A stretch of DNA of 28,700 bases from Triparma columacea (Eukaryota > Sar > Bolidophyceae > Parmales > Triparmaceae): contig BRYA01001317.1 in the NCBI GenBank assembly GCA_030267965.1, forward strand, positions 3,233-31,932, given 5' to 3'. A model generated the notes under the pieces. The model saw nothing but the letters and a program-made list of their open reading frames with translations. It was not told the DNA's origin and did not search any database. Of this stretch, positions 1-10,800 are shown piece by piece (the first letter of the stretch is position 1; each line of letters starts with the position of its first letter). A program made the translations under genes and the position numbers.

Positions 1-89
1 CAGGATGTAGCGAGGAGTCACAAGAAAGATTTGATATATTGTGTATCACTTTGCGTTGCTTCGCTCCTCTCTTACCCATCACGTCGCAG

Positions 90-1375
90 TCCAAGTTTCT
101 TCGCAAGGCCATGAAGGGCGCAGTCTCGAAGACTTACGAAGTATCCAAGTCCGTCGACCGCGTCGCTGCCCTCCTATTTTCAATCGAGCTAAACAAGAAG
201 GCTCTCCACCCTTCCCCCCCTCCCCCTCTCCCATACCCCACCGACCCCTCACCACCCGCCCTTACCTCCCTCCCGGACGCTCGAAAGAAGGTGACGTTCG
301 CGCCCTCGACGTCTGCGTCATCTACCAGCGGTCCTGGCACCTTTGACGTGTCCTTCTTCAAGCCGACCGGTGGGACCGCCGCCATCACTGACAGCGTTGT
401 GACCATCCTGGACTTGGAGACCCTCAAAGGCGTCGTCAACCACGTGGTAGAAGGAGGCGACGGGGACATGCTGGACGTCAATACGACGAGCTTGGTCAGT
501 TTGAGAGTTTTCTGGAGGTGAGAATAAGCCTCGTAGCGGCGAGGAGAGGAGAAGGTTACACATATGGTAGCACACTGCTGTCGCCCCGCTCATCCTCGCT
601 AACGCACACTCCTTCCTTCTCCTTTCCACCCCACAGCATTTACTTCCACTTTCCCTACCACCACCCTCACCAGGTCTTGCAGTCCTGGCACCCTGCTTTG
701 TCCTGCCTCGATGTTCGCAAGAGAGAGCTGTCCGAGAAGGCCAAAGACAACGAGGCCCAAGCTCGGGGCGACGACGACAGGGAGGACCGGGCCGTTGAGG
801 AGCTGCTCGACCTCGAGAACCAGATCGTGAAGGGGGTGGAAGAAGGGTGGGAGGAGAGGAAGAGGAAGGCGGCGGAAGCAGCCATGAGGAGGCTAGGAAG
901 TGGAAGCGGGGGGCCGGCGGGGGGGGGAATCGGGGGTTCGACAGAGTGGGACTGGGCAGTGGACAAGACGGAGGACTTGGACGAGGTCCGGGAATGCTTG
1001 GGGGAGGATAACTCGGGGTGGGTTGGGAAGCTTCAGGAGGCCGGGGCCCTGAACTGGGTCCTGCTCGCTACCTTGGACCTAGGGCAAGGGCTAGGGGGGG
1101 AGGACGCCGTGGTGGGGGCAGTGGGAAACGCGAGGCTTAAGACGGTGGGGGAGATCATGATGAGCATCGTGGACGGGAAGGAGGACGACTACGAGAGACT
1201 GCTCAAGGCAAGGAGCGCGACGCCATTCGATCTCATGAATTGGGAGGGGGAGGAAGAGCTCCTCGTGGAGGAAATTGGGCAGTTAGAGGTGGGAACAGTG
1301 AAGGAGTGGGTGAGGAGGGCCAAGAAGGTCTATGAGAAGGAAGGGATGGGCTGGTTGGGTGGGTTTGTTTGTTAG
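90..1375 (+). CDS. Unrecognised protein, 3' portion of a gene that starts upstream of the window
   Basis: Two exons are visible, 90-494 and 674-1375, giving 368 residues to a TAG stop. The reading frame is open from 39, but positions 46-89 look like a pyrimidine-rich intron end (ACGTCGCAG at 81-89), so I place an acceptor at 89 and assume earlier exons lie outside. The intron GTCAGT...CACCAG (495-673) joins the frames in phase 0; the nearby GTGAGA at 518 would break the frame. The first exon has a basic helix, a proline-rich stretch at about 200-260 and then a beta-rich part. The second starts with a charged, probably coiled-coil segment (about 700-880), then a Gly-rich linker and an acidic alpha-helical C-terminus. 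I recognise no domain and assign no function. An alternative start is the ATG at 111. The protein being real is likely; its exact 5' structure is not sure. Confidence 0.6.
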
Positions 1376-1492
1376 CGCATTTGGCATGTAAATACGGGGA
1401 AATTGTAAAGTTCAGTTATGATAGAACTTCGTTTCTATTGTTCAAAGCCCTCATACCCCTCCATTCCCCCCCAAACTCATCACAATTCCCCT
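1376..1492. other. Convergent 3' gap
   Basis: These 117 bp separate two stop codons facing each other. The gap is AT-richer than the flanks, then C-rich, and must hold both polyadenylation regions. No AATAAA hexamer is evident. Confidence 0.5.
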
Positions 1493-3279
1493 TCAGTCCT
1501 CCTTTATGGCAAACGCTGTCCCCGTTTTACACAGCCTCTCCATAAGTTCCTCCCCCATGACGCTCCCCGGCGTGTAGACCCCCCCCTCCCTCTTCCTCCC
1601 CTCCAGTAGTTCCAGTCCGCTCTCGCACGCCATCCTCGCCGTGTCCCTGTACCCCGGGTCCCTGTCGTAGTATATGGCGGACCTTACGACGCTGCCGGAG
1701 CTCCCGGTGGCCTCGCCGAGGACGAGGAGGTAGCCGTGCTTCTGGGCCTTGAGGCTTGGGCCCTGGCCGGACATGGGGATGAACTTTCCCATGAGCTTGT
1801 TCCGAACTGGGGGGGTGAAGAGGACCATCATGGACATCCAGGTATTGAGGGTGGTGACGAAACCAGTGTTGAAGTCGCCGGCGAGGCCCTCCACGTACTC
1901 GAGGTCGGAGTTGAGGGAGAGGGACCGCTTGATGGCCTCGACGTTCACGTTGGACATGAGGAAGGGGGCGAGGAAGGAGTTGCCCTCCTTGGTCACAAAG
2001 AGGGGGCTGGGGGCCAGTGGGGGGGGGTTGGCGGGTGAGAAGAATGCATTTCGCAATAGAGAAGAATGCATTTCGCAATAGAGCGACATCAGCACCCCCG
2101 GGTTTGCACCTCACCTCGCGTTTTTGATCTTCCCCTGTTTCTTCTCTCCAAAGAGAGGGTCGAATCCCCCCTTGGCCCTCTCGTTAGGTTCAGGGTTCTC
2201 CACGCTCTCGATGATCGTGCTGACTGTCCCCCCGCTCGCCGCCGACGATATCGCGTCCCTGAATACCAGCCTTGTCATGTCCTCCCCCTTCTTCTTAAGC
2301 TCCTTCTCCAGCCTGTTTGCACTCAGCTCCCAAGGCACGCTGTCGTGGCCGCAAAGGCTGACGATAACGGCCCCGGTCTCCCTGGCCTTCTCGCCGTAGC
2401 GGGCAATGTTGTTCCTTACCCACGCCGTCTCCCCCGTGATGTCTGCGTAGCTGGTCCCTGCGTATGCGCAGACCTCGACGAGCGCAGTGCCGATGCGGGA
2501 GAAGGGACCGGCGGTGGAGACGACCACGCGGGAGGAACGGGCGACGGCGGAAAGGCCGGTGTAGTCGGAGGAGTCGGCAATGAGGACGGTAACCTTGGAG
2601 AGGACGGAGTCTTCTGATACGTCGAGGGCCTTGGCAACCTTCTTCATGGTGTCCTTGAGCTGCGATCAAGGAGAAGTGAAGAAGGGGGAGGTAAGTTGCG
2701 GCGACAGGGGTTGAAAGGTAGGGGGTATTACGTAGTGGTGGGGTTACGTCCTGTGCTCACCTTTGCCTGATTCCTCCCAGCAATGGCGACCTTCAAGTCA
2801 GGGTAGTTGGCCAGGTAGTACTCCAGGCATATCCGGCCGCAGAATCCCGTCGCCCCCATGATAGTTATGTCATGCTCCCTTTCCTCCAGCGGCCTGATGG
2901 GCAGGTCGGCCAGTTCCTTGGGGATGGTGGTGCGGGGGGGGGGAGAGGAACGGGTGGAGGAGATGTACTTCTGGGAGATTAGCGCGAGAGGAGCGAAGAG
3001 GAGGATGGTGGGGACAGCGACGGCGGTTGTCTTGAGGAGCGAGAGCCAGGATGTAGGGTAGACCTGAGAGGGGGTGGGGAGGGGTGGGATGGGATGAGGG
3101 ATGGGGGATAAGGGATGAGGGAGATGGCGATTGGCGCAGCGGATAGGACAGAGGGATAGAAGAGCGATAGTGTAAGTCGTATAAGTGTATTTACGCGTAT
3201 TTGTGCGTATTTATGCGGTGTATTTATGCGTCTTACTTACCCTCTTCTCTCTCTCCTTCAAGAAGCCGGGTGCTGCCAT
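1493..3279 (-). CDS. Saccharopine dehydrogenase-like oxidoreductase (SCCPDH / trans-acting enoyl reductase family)
   Basis: Four exons on the minus strand: 3279-3241, 3063-2761, 2659-2115 and 2006-1493. All introns are GT-AG and the phases join exactly (0, 0, 2), giving 466 residues; human SCCPDH has 429. The first exon encodes MAAPGFLKEREKR. Exon 2 has a hydrophobic segment (about residues 18-45, VAVPTILLFAPLALI) followed by the Rossmann dinucleotide motif GATGFCG (about 83-89) and AGRNQAK. Exon 3 carries the family block VVSTAGPFSRIGTALVEVCA and then YADITGE. The family is NAD(P)-binding and related to saccharopine dehydrogenase, but members like this are lipid-droplet or membrane associated and their substrate is unknown; I do not claim lysine metabolism. 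The gene is divergent from the phosphatase gene at 3494. An N-terminal membrane segment ahead of the Rossmann fold is the odd point. Confidence 0.85.
2037..2080. repeat. Perfect 22-bp tandem duplication inside an intron
   Basis: Two identical 22-bp units, 2037-2058 and 2059-2080, each containing GAATGCATTTCGCAATA. They lie in the third intron (2007-2114) of the oxidoreductase and account for 44 of its 108 bp. Confidence 0.9.
3070..3232. repeat. Low-complexity repeats in the first intron of the oxidoreductase
   Basis: The left part (3070-3125) is built from GGGATGAGGGAT-like units on the plus strand. The right part (about 3187-3230) has four imperfect copies of a GTATTTATGCG-like 10-11-mer. 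Both fall in the intron 3064-3240. Confidence 0.6.
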
Positions 3280-3493
3280 AGTGTCGTAGGTAAATAATGG
3301 AAGTTCTACATACTTTGATAGGCCTGAACCTCCAATTTTTGCTGTACTCATCCCTCTTGTTGAGGATGCTAACAACGTTGTTAAAGGTCTAGTGATCCTA
3401 ATGGTGATAATTTGGTCCTAAAGAGAAGGGTATCAAAGGAAGTCCGAAGCCAGGCTCTGATGGGCTGAGATCAGATTGACACAGATTTTGACA
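3280..3493. promoter_or_regulatory. Divergent promoter region
   Basis: These 214 bp lie between two start codons on opposite strands (oxidoreductase at 3279 minus, phosphatase at 3494 plus). They are AT-richer than the genes. No convincing TATA element is seen; the assignment rests on position. Confidence 0.4.
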
Positions 3494-4280
3494 ATGAAGA
3501 TATCTGACAAATCAGACTCATTTGACGACAAGGTGAGAGCTAGATAGTATGGTAAGCTATATTATAGCGTATCATACTACATTATAGTGTGAAATACAAT
3601 TTTATTTGTAAATTGAGTGAATTGAAAGCCAGGGACGACGATAATTTGACACTGGCAATCTCAGCTTTGTCTCTCAGCTTGTCTTCACACTAACACATAC
3701 ATCCACATCCACAGCCTCTCGTACTCTTTGTATGTCAAAACAACACAGCTCGCTCAATCGCTGCAGAGTTCCTCTGTAAGCACCACCTCCCCTACCACCC
3801 CCTCACCTTCCACTCCGCCAGCCTCTCCCCTCCCTCCTCGACATCTCGTCCTAAGGATGCCGTCCTAAAAGCCCTAGCCTCCAGGGGTGTTTGCACAGCA
3901 GAAGCCACTTCCAAGTCCTCAAACACATTCCCCTACACAAAGTACCTCATAGCCCTCTGCTGCTACGAGCCCGGCGCCCCCCTCTCCTCCTGCCCCCCGG
4001 GCGACGGGTGCTGCAGAAGGCCCCCAAAGGGTGCCCCAGCGCACGAAATATTTTTGCACTTAGAGCTACCCAATACTAGGGAGTACGAAGATGACATGGG
4101 GGGTTGGGTCGACAAGGTGAGAGACGGCCGGGGGGGCGTCGCACACGGCAACAAAAAAAGCAAAGTGAAAACGCAGCAAACTGTCACGAACTTACGCAAC
4201 CTTCACCACTGATCACTTCCCTGCACACACAGTGCTGGGAGGAACTAACTTCTGGCCTGACCCTCCTCGGGATATTGTAA
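3494..4280 (+). CDS. Low-molecular-weight protein tyrosine phosphatase / ArsC-like protein
   Basis: Three exons, 3494-3532, 3715-4116 and 4233-4280, with GTGAGA donors and CACAG acceptors, all phase 0, giving 162 residues (family usual about 150-160). Exon 2 opens with LVLFVCQNNTARSIAAEFL. This is the family signature C-x5-R-S at residues 20-27, preceded by the hydrophobic beta strand and followed by the AE helix. Later blocks also fit: FHSAS (sAGt-like, 45-49), a Cys/Pro-rich insertion (about 94-120) and a C-terminal helix DKCWEELTSGLTLLG. In the family the signature Cys forms a phosphoenzyme and an Asp in a late DP motif is the general acid. Here the equivalent place reads LELPNTREYED, so the canonical DP is absent. 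The first ATG follows an in-frame stop at 3458. Substrate is unknown; a protein phosphatase or arsenate-reductase-like role are both possible. The family call is firm, the activity is not. Confidence 0.82.
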
Positions 4281-4343
4281 TAATAAAACCCCTCCTACCC
4301 CACAACCTCGTTTTAACTTCCAAAACCACATATTTCAAGGAAT
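4281..4343. terminator. Shared 3' gap between convergent genes
   Basis: Only 63 bp separate the phosphatase stop from the phosphodiesterase stop on the other strand. An AATAAA hexamer lies at 4282-4287 on the plus strand, immediately after the phosphatase stop. The two transcripts probably overlap at their 3' ends. The role of the hexamer is an inference. Confidence 0.35.
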
Positions 4344-7300
4344 TCACCACTTTGACTTGCCCTTGAGTATTCCTCCTCCCCCCTTTGAATTTTCTCCCCC
4401 CTCCCTCTTCCCCCCTTGTTGGGGAATGACACTTTGCCTAGCCACGGCCCCCCCCTCCCTAAACTTAATCTTCCCCCTTCCCTCCCTCTTCTCCCCCATT
4501 TCAACATCTCCCCCCCCCCCCTCCCCCTCGTTCCCAGATCCTCCCCCCCCCTTGTTGTCCCTATCCTCGCTCCCGCTATCGAACTCCCTTCCCCCCGTGA
4601 TGAACCTACCCCTCGTGCTCTTGCTCTTATTCTTATCCATGATGCTGCTGCTAACCGACCTGCGGAGCTGCCTAGCCCTCTCCCCCGGCGGGCTGTCGTG
4701 GACCCGAGCTGTCTTGGTATCCTCTCCTCCCCCCCCCTCCTCAACGTCACCCTCACCGACCCCGGAACCCGACCTCTTTTCCCTAAGGGAGGAACCACCC
4801 CTAGATATGGAGCCCTTCCCCCTCAGCCCCGCGAACTTCATCATGAGGTGCAGAGGCATGCTCCGTCTGGTCCCCTCCTTCGCCTTGCTTATCCTGCCTG
4901 GGTCGATCTCAGGGTCCTTCTTGTGGACGGGCGAGTCGCCCTTACCGATGTTCGTGTGCCTCTCCTTCCCGTAGTCCCCTATGTCCATCCCCCCCGTGGT
5001 CTGCCTGAAGTCCTTGGACGCCATGTAAAGGCTCTTCCTGCTCCCCGGGCTAAGCTCGATCTCCCCGATTTTCTCCCTAGTCGAGTGGAGCGGGTTGTTG
5101 ATCTCCCCGTTGTTCTTGAACTCCTCCTCCAAAGCGTTCTCGTAAGCGCACTCGAGGTCAGTCAGCTCGTCGTACCTGAAGCCGGGCTGGTCCGTCCCTA
5201 CTGCCTTCTCGTACTTGGACCACATTTTAGAGTTGTCGGCCATGTTGTCCTCAAACACCCGGGTCATGCTCACGTCGAAGTCAACGCTGTCACCCCCGAC
5301 CTCCACAATGAGGTACTCGACGAACACGGAGAACAGAGGCTTGACTAGGAAGTTGATGAAACCGTTCTGGCTCTTTGGGATGCTGTCCACATCGTCCCTA
5401 TCACACAGGGGACTAATTCCCAAGTTCCTGGCCTTCTCCTCGTCGCCCTGCTTGTAGAACTCCTTCATTATAAGCCTGCTCCACTTCAGGTGTATGGCCT
5501 TGGCCTTTGTGGGGTGTCCGATGTCGCAGCACTTCAAGCAGATTTTCATGGCCATGAAGAAATGCCTCGCCCCCCCGTCCTCGTCGTGCTCCGCCCCCCT
5601 CGCTACCTGCCTTGCCGCCAGCTCGGTCCGGAACTCCGCGACGGAGTCGAAGTGGTGCTTGAGGTCCGTGGCCAGGACCAGCCCGATGACGTGCTCCCTG
5701 ACCTTGAGCTTGTCGGCGGCGTCCAGGTTCTTGAGGAAGTTCATCTTGTCGTCCTCCAACAGCTTGTAGGCGGAGGACACGTGGAAGTTCTCCAGCACGG
5801 AGTTGTCGTTGTAGACGAGGGCGATGTCGGCGCGCGTCTTGCAGAGGAAGGCGTTGTTGAAGCCCGGGTGCATGAAGTCGTGGATGATGGCGGAAAACAC
5901 CAGGCTGAACACCTCCATGCTGTTCAGCTTGCTCTGCAGGTCGGTGACCATGAGGAAGTAGTGGGTGGACTGCGCGACGTCGGCGGCGTGGTACTTGTTG
6001 TGGTAGACGTTGGAGCCGTAGTTCCTCTCGACCTCGCTTATGAAGGCCTCGAACTGGAACTCGTTCGTGTTCAGCATGTCCTTCCACGAGTAGCGGCTGT
6101 CGTTGAACATGTGCAGCGCCAGGCCCGTCAGCGGGCGGCCCTTGGCGATTCGACCCAGCTGGAAGACGTTGAAATCCCAATTGTCCATGACCTCGTCGAG
6201 GTAGTTGTCAACAGAAGCCTGGATGGATATCTTAGACGCACCAAGGCCGCCGTGTATCACGGACACGGGGGCGGAAATGCCGCGGGCGCGACCAGCGGAT
6301 GCGCCCCGAGCACGGAATAGCTGGTCTGTAGTTGCCGACACTCGGGGTTTGAGAGATTTACCGCTTTGGTACTTGCCAAGGGTGTAAATATTCTTTATTT
6401 CCTGGACCTCCTTCGCTTGGTGGCCAGAGAGGCTATTCTTCTTGCTCGGGAGCGTACTGGTGTAGATCTTGTGGTGGATGATCTGCAGAAGTAACATCTT
6501 GAGTTCCTCCCTTTCATCAAGGTTGTACATGCCGCTAGACGCGCCCTGCCCCTTGATCGCCCTCTTCATAAGTTGTACAAGGCGCAACATCGGAATGTCG
6601 CTAGGTAACTCTCCATGCTCACTCTTTAGGTAGACATTCTCATCGGAAGCCGAGTAGTTGCCATCCATGTGAGTTAACCTGTAGTACACGGACAGGCCGA
6701 GGCGGTGGCAAAAGGGCGATCGAGGAACGAGCGTGACGACTCTGAGTGCAGTGATGGGAACGTTGTCCCTGACCGTCAGAAACACAAAGAAAGGCATAAG
6801 GATACAAAGGAACAGGTCCAGAGTGTTCCAAAGACGAAACCCGAGACCTTCAACTGTATTCACAACTATCGACTCTAAAATGAAGAGGAAACACGTGATG
6901 ACCTGTATTGTGTGAACGCGCTCCACCATCACGTCTTCATCACCCCCTACGAAGTCCTGGAAAATTTCACTGAAATGGGTTATGAAGATTGCCCACCCTA
7001 AAAGTACCCCAACTTCACAGAGGATAAATATTTCGCTTCGAAAAATATTACCTAAGAACTGAAGGACTATATACCGCCTAGAACTATCCGAGGCCTGCAA
7101 ATCCTCTTCTATTTTTACAAGGGAGGACTTCGGGAAGGGGGGAGGGGTTCAGGAGAGTGAGAAGGACGAATGAATAACGACATCGGTCGGGGCACAGAGC
7201 GTTCCCCCATCAATCGAAAAATTAGAACCAGCGAACAAGCCACAAGCGGTCCAAGAAGATGCAGAAATCCACATCCAAAGGGCAACAGCGGGTGTGCGAG

Positions 7301-7428
7301 GACCCAACAAAGCTTGGAAACGCGCCGGAGGGGGGAGAGCTTCGGCCACATACCTTCGATACCTGAAGAGTCAGGGTAGTCTGCCTGTGTAGCATATCCT
7401 TATCTGACAGCCTGTGATTTGATTGCAT
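4344..7428 (-). CDS. Membrane-bound class I cyclic nucleotide phosphodiesterase with voltage-sensor-like N-terminus
   Basis: Two exons, 7428-7354 and 7094-4344; a GTATGT donor and TTTGCAG acceptor join in phase 0 to give 941 residues. Residues about 46-160 hold four hydrophobic segments. Segment 2 (CFLFILESIVVNTVEGLGF) and segment 3 (LWNTLDLFLCILMPFF) match the S2 Glu and S3 WNxxD patterns of ion-channel voltage-sensor domains. Segment 4 has scattered arginines (ALRVVTLVPR). The catalytic domain, about 325-680, shows the PDEase_I metal sites: YHNKYHAADV (389-398), IIHDFMHPG, CCDIGHP (Asp about 549) and the nucleotide-binding QNGFINFLVKPLF (Gln about 601). It should hydrolyse cAMP and/or cGMP at a membrane; specificity cannot be read. 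About the last 230 residues are low-complexity, rich in Gly, Glu, Lys and Arg. No GAF or PAS domain is present. Exon 1 is short and less certain than the rest. Confidence 0.88.
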
Positions 7429-7837
7429 GATCCGATAAGTTACCAGCCCGAAAGGGCGAAAATAATTAAGGTTTGCGGGTTATTTCGCCTCGATCTCTAC
7501 GGCTTGGAATTATGAGGGACTAGTGACGACGTAAGCAGGTATTATTCCAAAAGGATTCAACGTTTGAAGCAGCTCTCTCCTAACCAGTTGAGAAGATGTT
7601 CTCAAAGAGGTCAGGCTGCCACTCCTCAGTTTCCTGACTCTGGGTTTTTCCTTTTCCCTTACTAATTTTTTGTCGGAGAACTGCTCTAAGCTCGTATAAT
7701 AAACAAAAAGTCGTCGCGCGAGGTTTCCTAATTCAAAGTTATCATTTCGCTTCGCCCCGCCATTGCCTACAAAAACTACTGCTCGCTCTCTCCCAAGTCC
7801 CAAGTCCCAAGTCACAAAACCTAAAATCTGATCCGAA
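7429..7837. other. Intergenic: phosphodiesterase promoter and carboxylase 3' region
   Basis: These 409 bp lie between two minus-strand genes. They must hold the carboxylase 3' UTR (right side) and the phosphodiesterase promoter (left side). A CCAAGTC heptamer repeats three times at about 7793-7813. An open frame at 7510-7848 on the minus strand overlaps the carboxylase stop, has no recognisable domain and is not called. Confidence 0.5.
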
Positions 7838-10800
7838 TCAAAGCTCAAGCACGTCCATAATGTCCCTGCCTAAAGTCTCAGCCTTGTCCCTACTTAGACT
7901 GCTCATGTATGCGCGGATACCTTCGATGAATCCTTCCTCGCTCATGGAGGCAACGTTCTTGATGCAACGTGTGACGCTATCAGCCTTGAGCGCCGAGATT
8001 TTTTTCTCAATGGCATACCCCTCTTCATGGATCCACCTGTAAACGTCAGCATCCTTCTCCCAGTCATTGTCATCCCCACTCGTGCCCGACACGAACCACT
8101 TCTTCAGCAGCTTGCTCGCAGTTGACGTCTTCATTTCCCCATCGACGCTCCCGACCTTAACGATACGGTCACGGAGGCGGAACTCGGCCATCCTTCTCCT
8201 AAGCCTGCCATAGAACACCCTGCGGGCATCCTTCCATTCGACAATGTCACGAATTACGCCCTTGGCCTTCATCCTTCCCGGCGTGTCGTGGAGGTCAGCG
8301 AACTGCTCGGCGATCTGAGCGTACACGGGGAGCAGAGAGTTTTCTTTCTCCTTCACCAGCTGCACGAGAGCCTCCCTCTCCTGGTCCTGGAGTCTGCCCT
8401 CAAGCTTCGCGTCCATTTCGGCGAGGCCACTATCGAGGCGGTGCATCGTCTTGAGTAGGTCCTTCTGCCTGTACTTGATGCCAGCAGCAGCTGCAGCCTC
8501 GAGGACTCCTCCCCTTGCGTTGCTTGCGGCGTAAAACTCCATAACCTCGCTGTTGATGGTGCTATCGATAACGACCCATGCGCCTCCTCGCACTTCGGCC
8601 AATGGAGGAACGTAGACGAAAACGGGCTGCTTAGTTGCGACCAGAGCATCGACGATCTGGCTTCCAAACTTCAAAACTTCATCACACATGTCGCGGGCCC
8701 CGCCGGAGAAGCCACGCCAGTTCGCTAGGATGAAAACAGGCAAGTCCTCTCCCTGGAAGTCGCGCAGCGCAGTTGCGGTCTTGGAGCTACTGTCCGGGAA
8801 CCAAACTCCACCAGCTTGAGGCAAAACGACCTCCGAGCTCTTCACGTCAGCAGGATCAGCGGAGATGGTCTTCTCAACCATTCTGTTCTCCGTCGCGATG
8901 ACTCCAACTGCTATACCGCCAAGCCTGGCCCTGCCTGTCACAACTGTCTTAGCCCAGTCGCACATGCTCTCCCTAAAGCTGGACTTGTCAAACAAGCCCG
9001 ACTTCCACTGGTCGTCAACGAACCCACCCTGAAGAAGCAACCTCGGGTCGTAAGGGATACCCACAACAGGGGAAAATGTTATGTCCCTGTCGATGACGTC
9101 GACGCCACGAATGTCCGAGGCGACGGCCTCACCGTTCCTAACCGAGGGGACGAAACTGAGCCATTCTAAACTCTGGAAAATAGCGTCGAGGTGTGTGTTG
9201 GCCAAAAGGTGCGAGATTCCGTTGGGGCCCATGATCTGGGGGCCGCCGAGCTGGTCATTGGTGCTGTAAACATTGCTGTTCATGAGCTTGTTCAGGGCCT
9301 GGTAGCCAGTTAAAATCAAAGGGCTCAAGCTCCTCTTCTGCACACACCGCTGTCCGAGCCTCGCTAAGTAGGCGCCAATACCGACGCTCCTACCGAGCAC
9401 GATCGTGAGGGTGAAGATTTCATCGTAAGCCACGCTCGTTTCTCCAGCAATTAACCCACTACCTTTCAAGTTCTCGACTCCGAGATCAGGTTCAACACCA
9501 ACAATCCCGACAAGCTTGTTCTTCCCATCAACGGACTCGGTGATGACCGCGTTGGAAGGCTCGTCCATGTACAGGTACTTGAATCCCCCCTCTGGCTTGG
9601 CATCATCCTTGAAGGATACCTTGAACTTGGCCTTGACGCTCTCGGCCATGCCGATCCTTGCGCCACTATTCGCCGCACAGTACAAACGAGGAAGGGCTTT
9701 AGCCCTCGCGAACTCGCTCGCCATCTTGAAGACGACATCCTCTCGAGTTCCGAATGAGCCAGCAGCGATGGTAATATCATTCGAGATGAGGATGAACTGG
9801 CGGCCACTAGGGTACTCGGGAGTCTTGATGTTGACAAGCCAAGCGACCATAGCAACGTCATTTCCGCCCGCCGCTCTCTGACTCTCCACCATCTCCAAGT
9901 CCCCGCTCAGGTACTCGTCCATCGTCCAAATCGAGCCAACCTCGACCCCACCCTTCGTGTGCGTCTTTGCCTTCCTCCTCCTCCTGACAATGAGCTCAAC
10001 AAACGATGCACAATTCTGAGGCTTTTTTACTTCGCTTCCGAACCCGCCCTCGGACTTGACGGCAAGGTAGTTTTCCCAAAGCATATCGATGGCAACTCCG
10101 AACACAGTGGGGATATCGTAGCAGTACAAGGTGCCAGTGAGCCTGGTCGCCAAGCGCCTCTTACTGTCGAAAGGACGACTGATTGGGTAAGGGACGTCCG
10201 TAGGGAGCCCCTCCCACTCGAAGGTGCTGCCACCGACGCTGCGGAAGACCGTGTTGTCGTCCTTCTCCACAGCCTCGACGTAAGTGGCGACTTGATTGAC
10301 GAACTTTGTGGGGTTGCTGATGACGATCCTGAGGGCGATGGGGCCCTGGTCGGAGTTCAGGCTACAGGTGATCTTTGTCTCAATCTCAACGACACCAAGT
10401 AAGTTGAGGCGCTCCTGATTTCTCTCGACGACCTTCGTAATGACATTCTCGAGGATTGAGGGATCCTGAACGACGTTGTTGTCGCTCAGCAAGTTCACGA
10501 AGAGGTGATTATCCGTGAGGCTCGCGGCGCCCGTCGCATCAAGGGCATTAAGGGCGTCAACGAATACGCGCTCATAAGAGCTTGTGCTGAAGTCGTTTGT
10601 CATGGCAACAGCCCTTATGAAGACCCTAGGGTTCTTGCTTGCGCTCTTGTCCTTTGACAACTTGGCCGCCTTGGGTGAGGCGATGTAAAGGTGCACGTTG
10701 GAGGAGGCGCTATTCTGAACATTGTCGATGGGCTCGATGGAGAAGTTCTTGGAGATCCTGGCAAGGTCGAGGTTGTAGGCCAGGGAGGGCTCAATGTTCC

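Noticed and set aside
4416..5348. 310-residue plus-strand open frame
   Set aside because: It is antisense to the low-complexity PDE C-terminus and its composition simply mirrors it.
5413..6320. Long open frames on both strands over the phosphodiesterase catalytic region (5413-6180 minus, 5490-6320 plus)
   Set aside because: They are GC-driven shadows of the PDE frame. Their translations are Arg/Pro or Val/Gly-rich and have no domain.
7149..7349. Open frame in the phosphodiesterase intron, with a few hydrophobic residues
   Set aside because: It lies wholly inside the GTATGT...TTTGCAG intron, ends in a stop and has no acceptable splice into exon 2.
7510..7848. 112-residue minus-strand frame between the PDE and the carboxylase
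   Set aside because: It overlaps the carboxylase stop, shows no domain or codon signal, and is best read as UTR.
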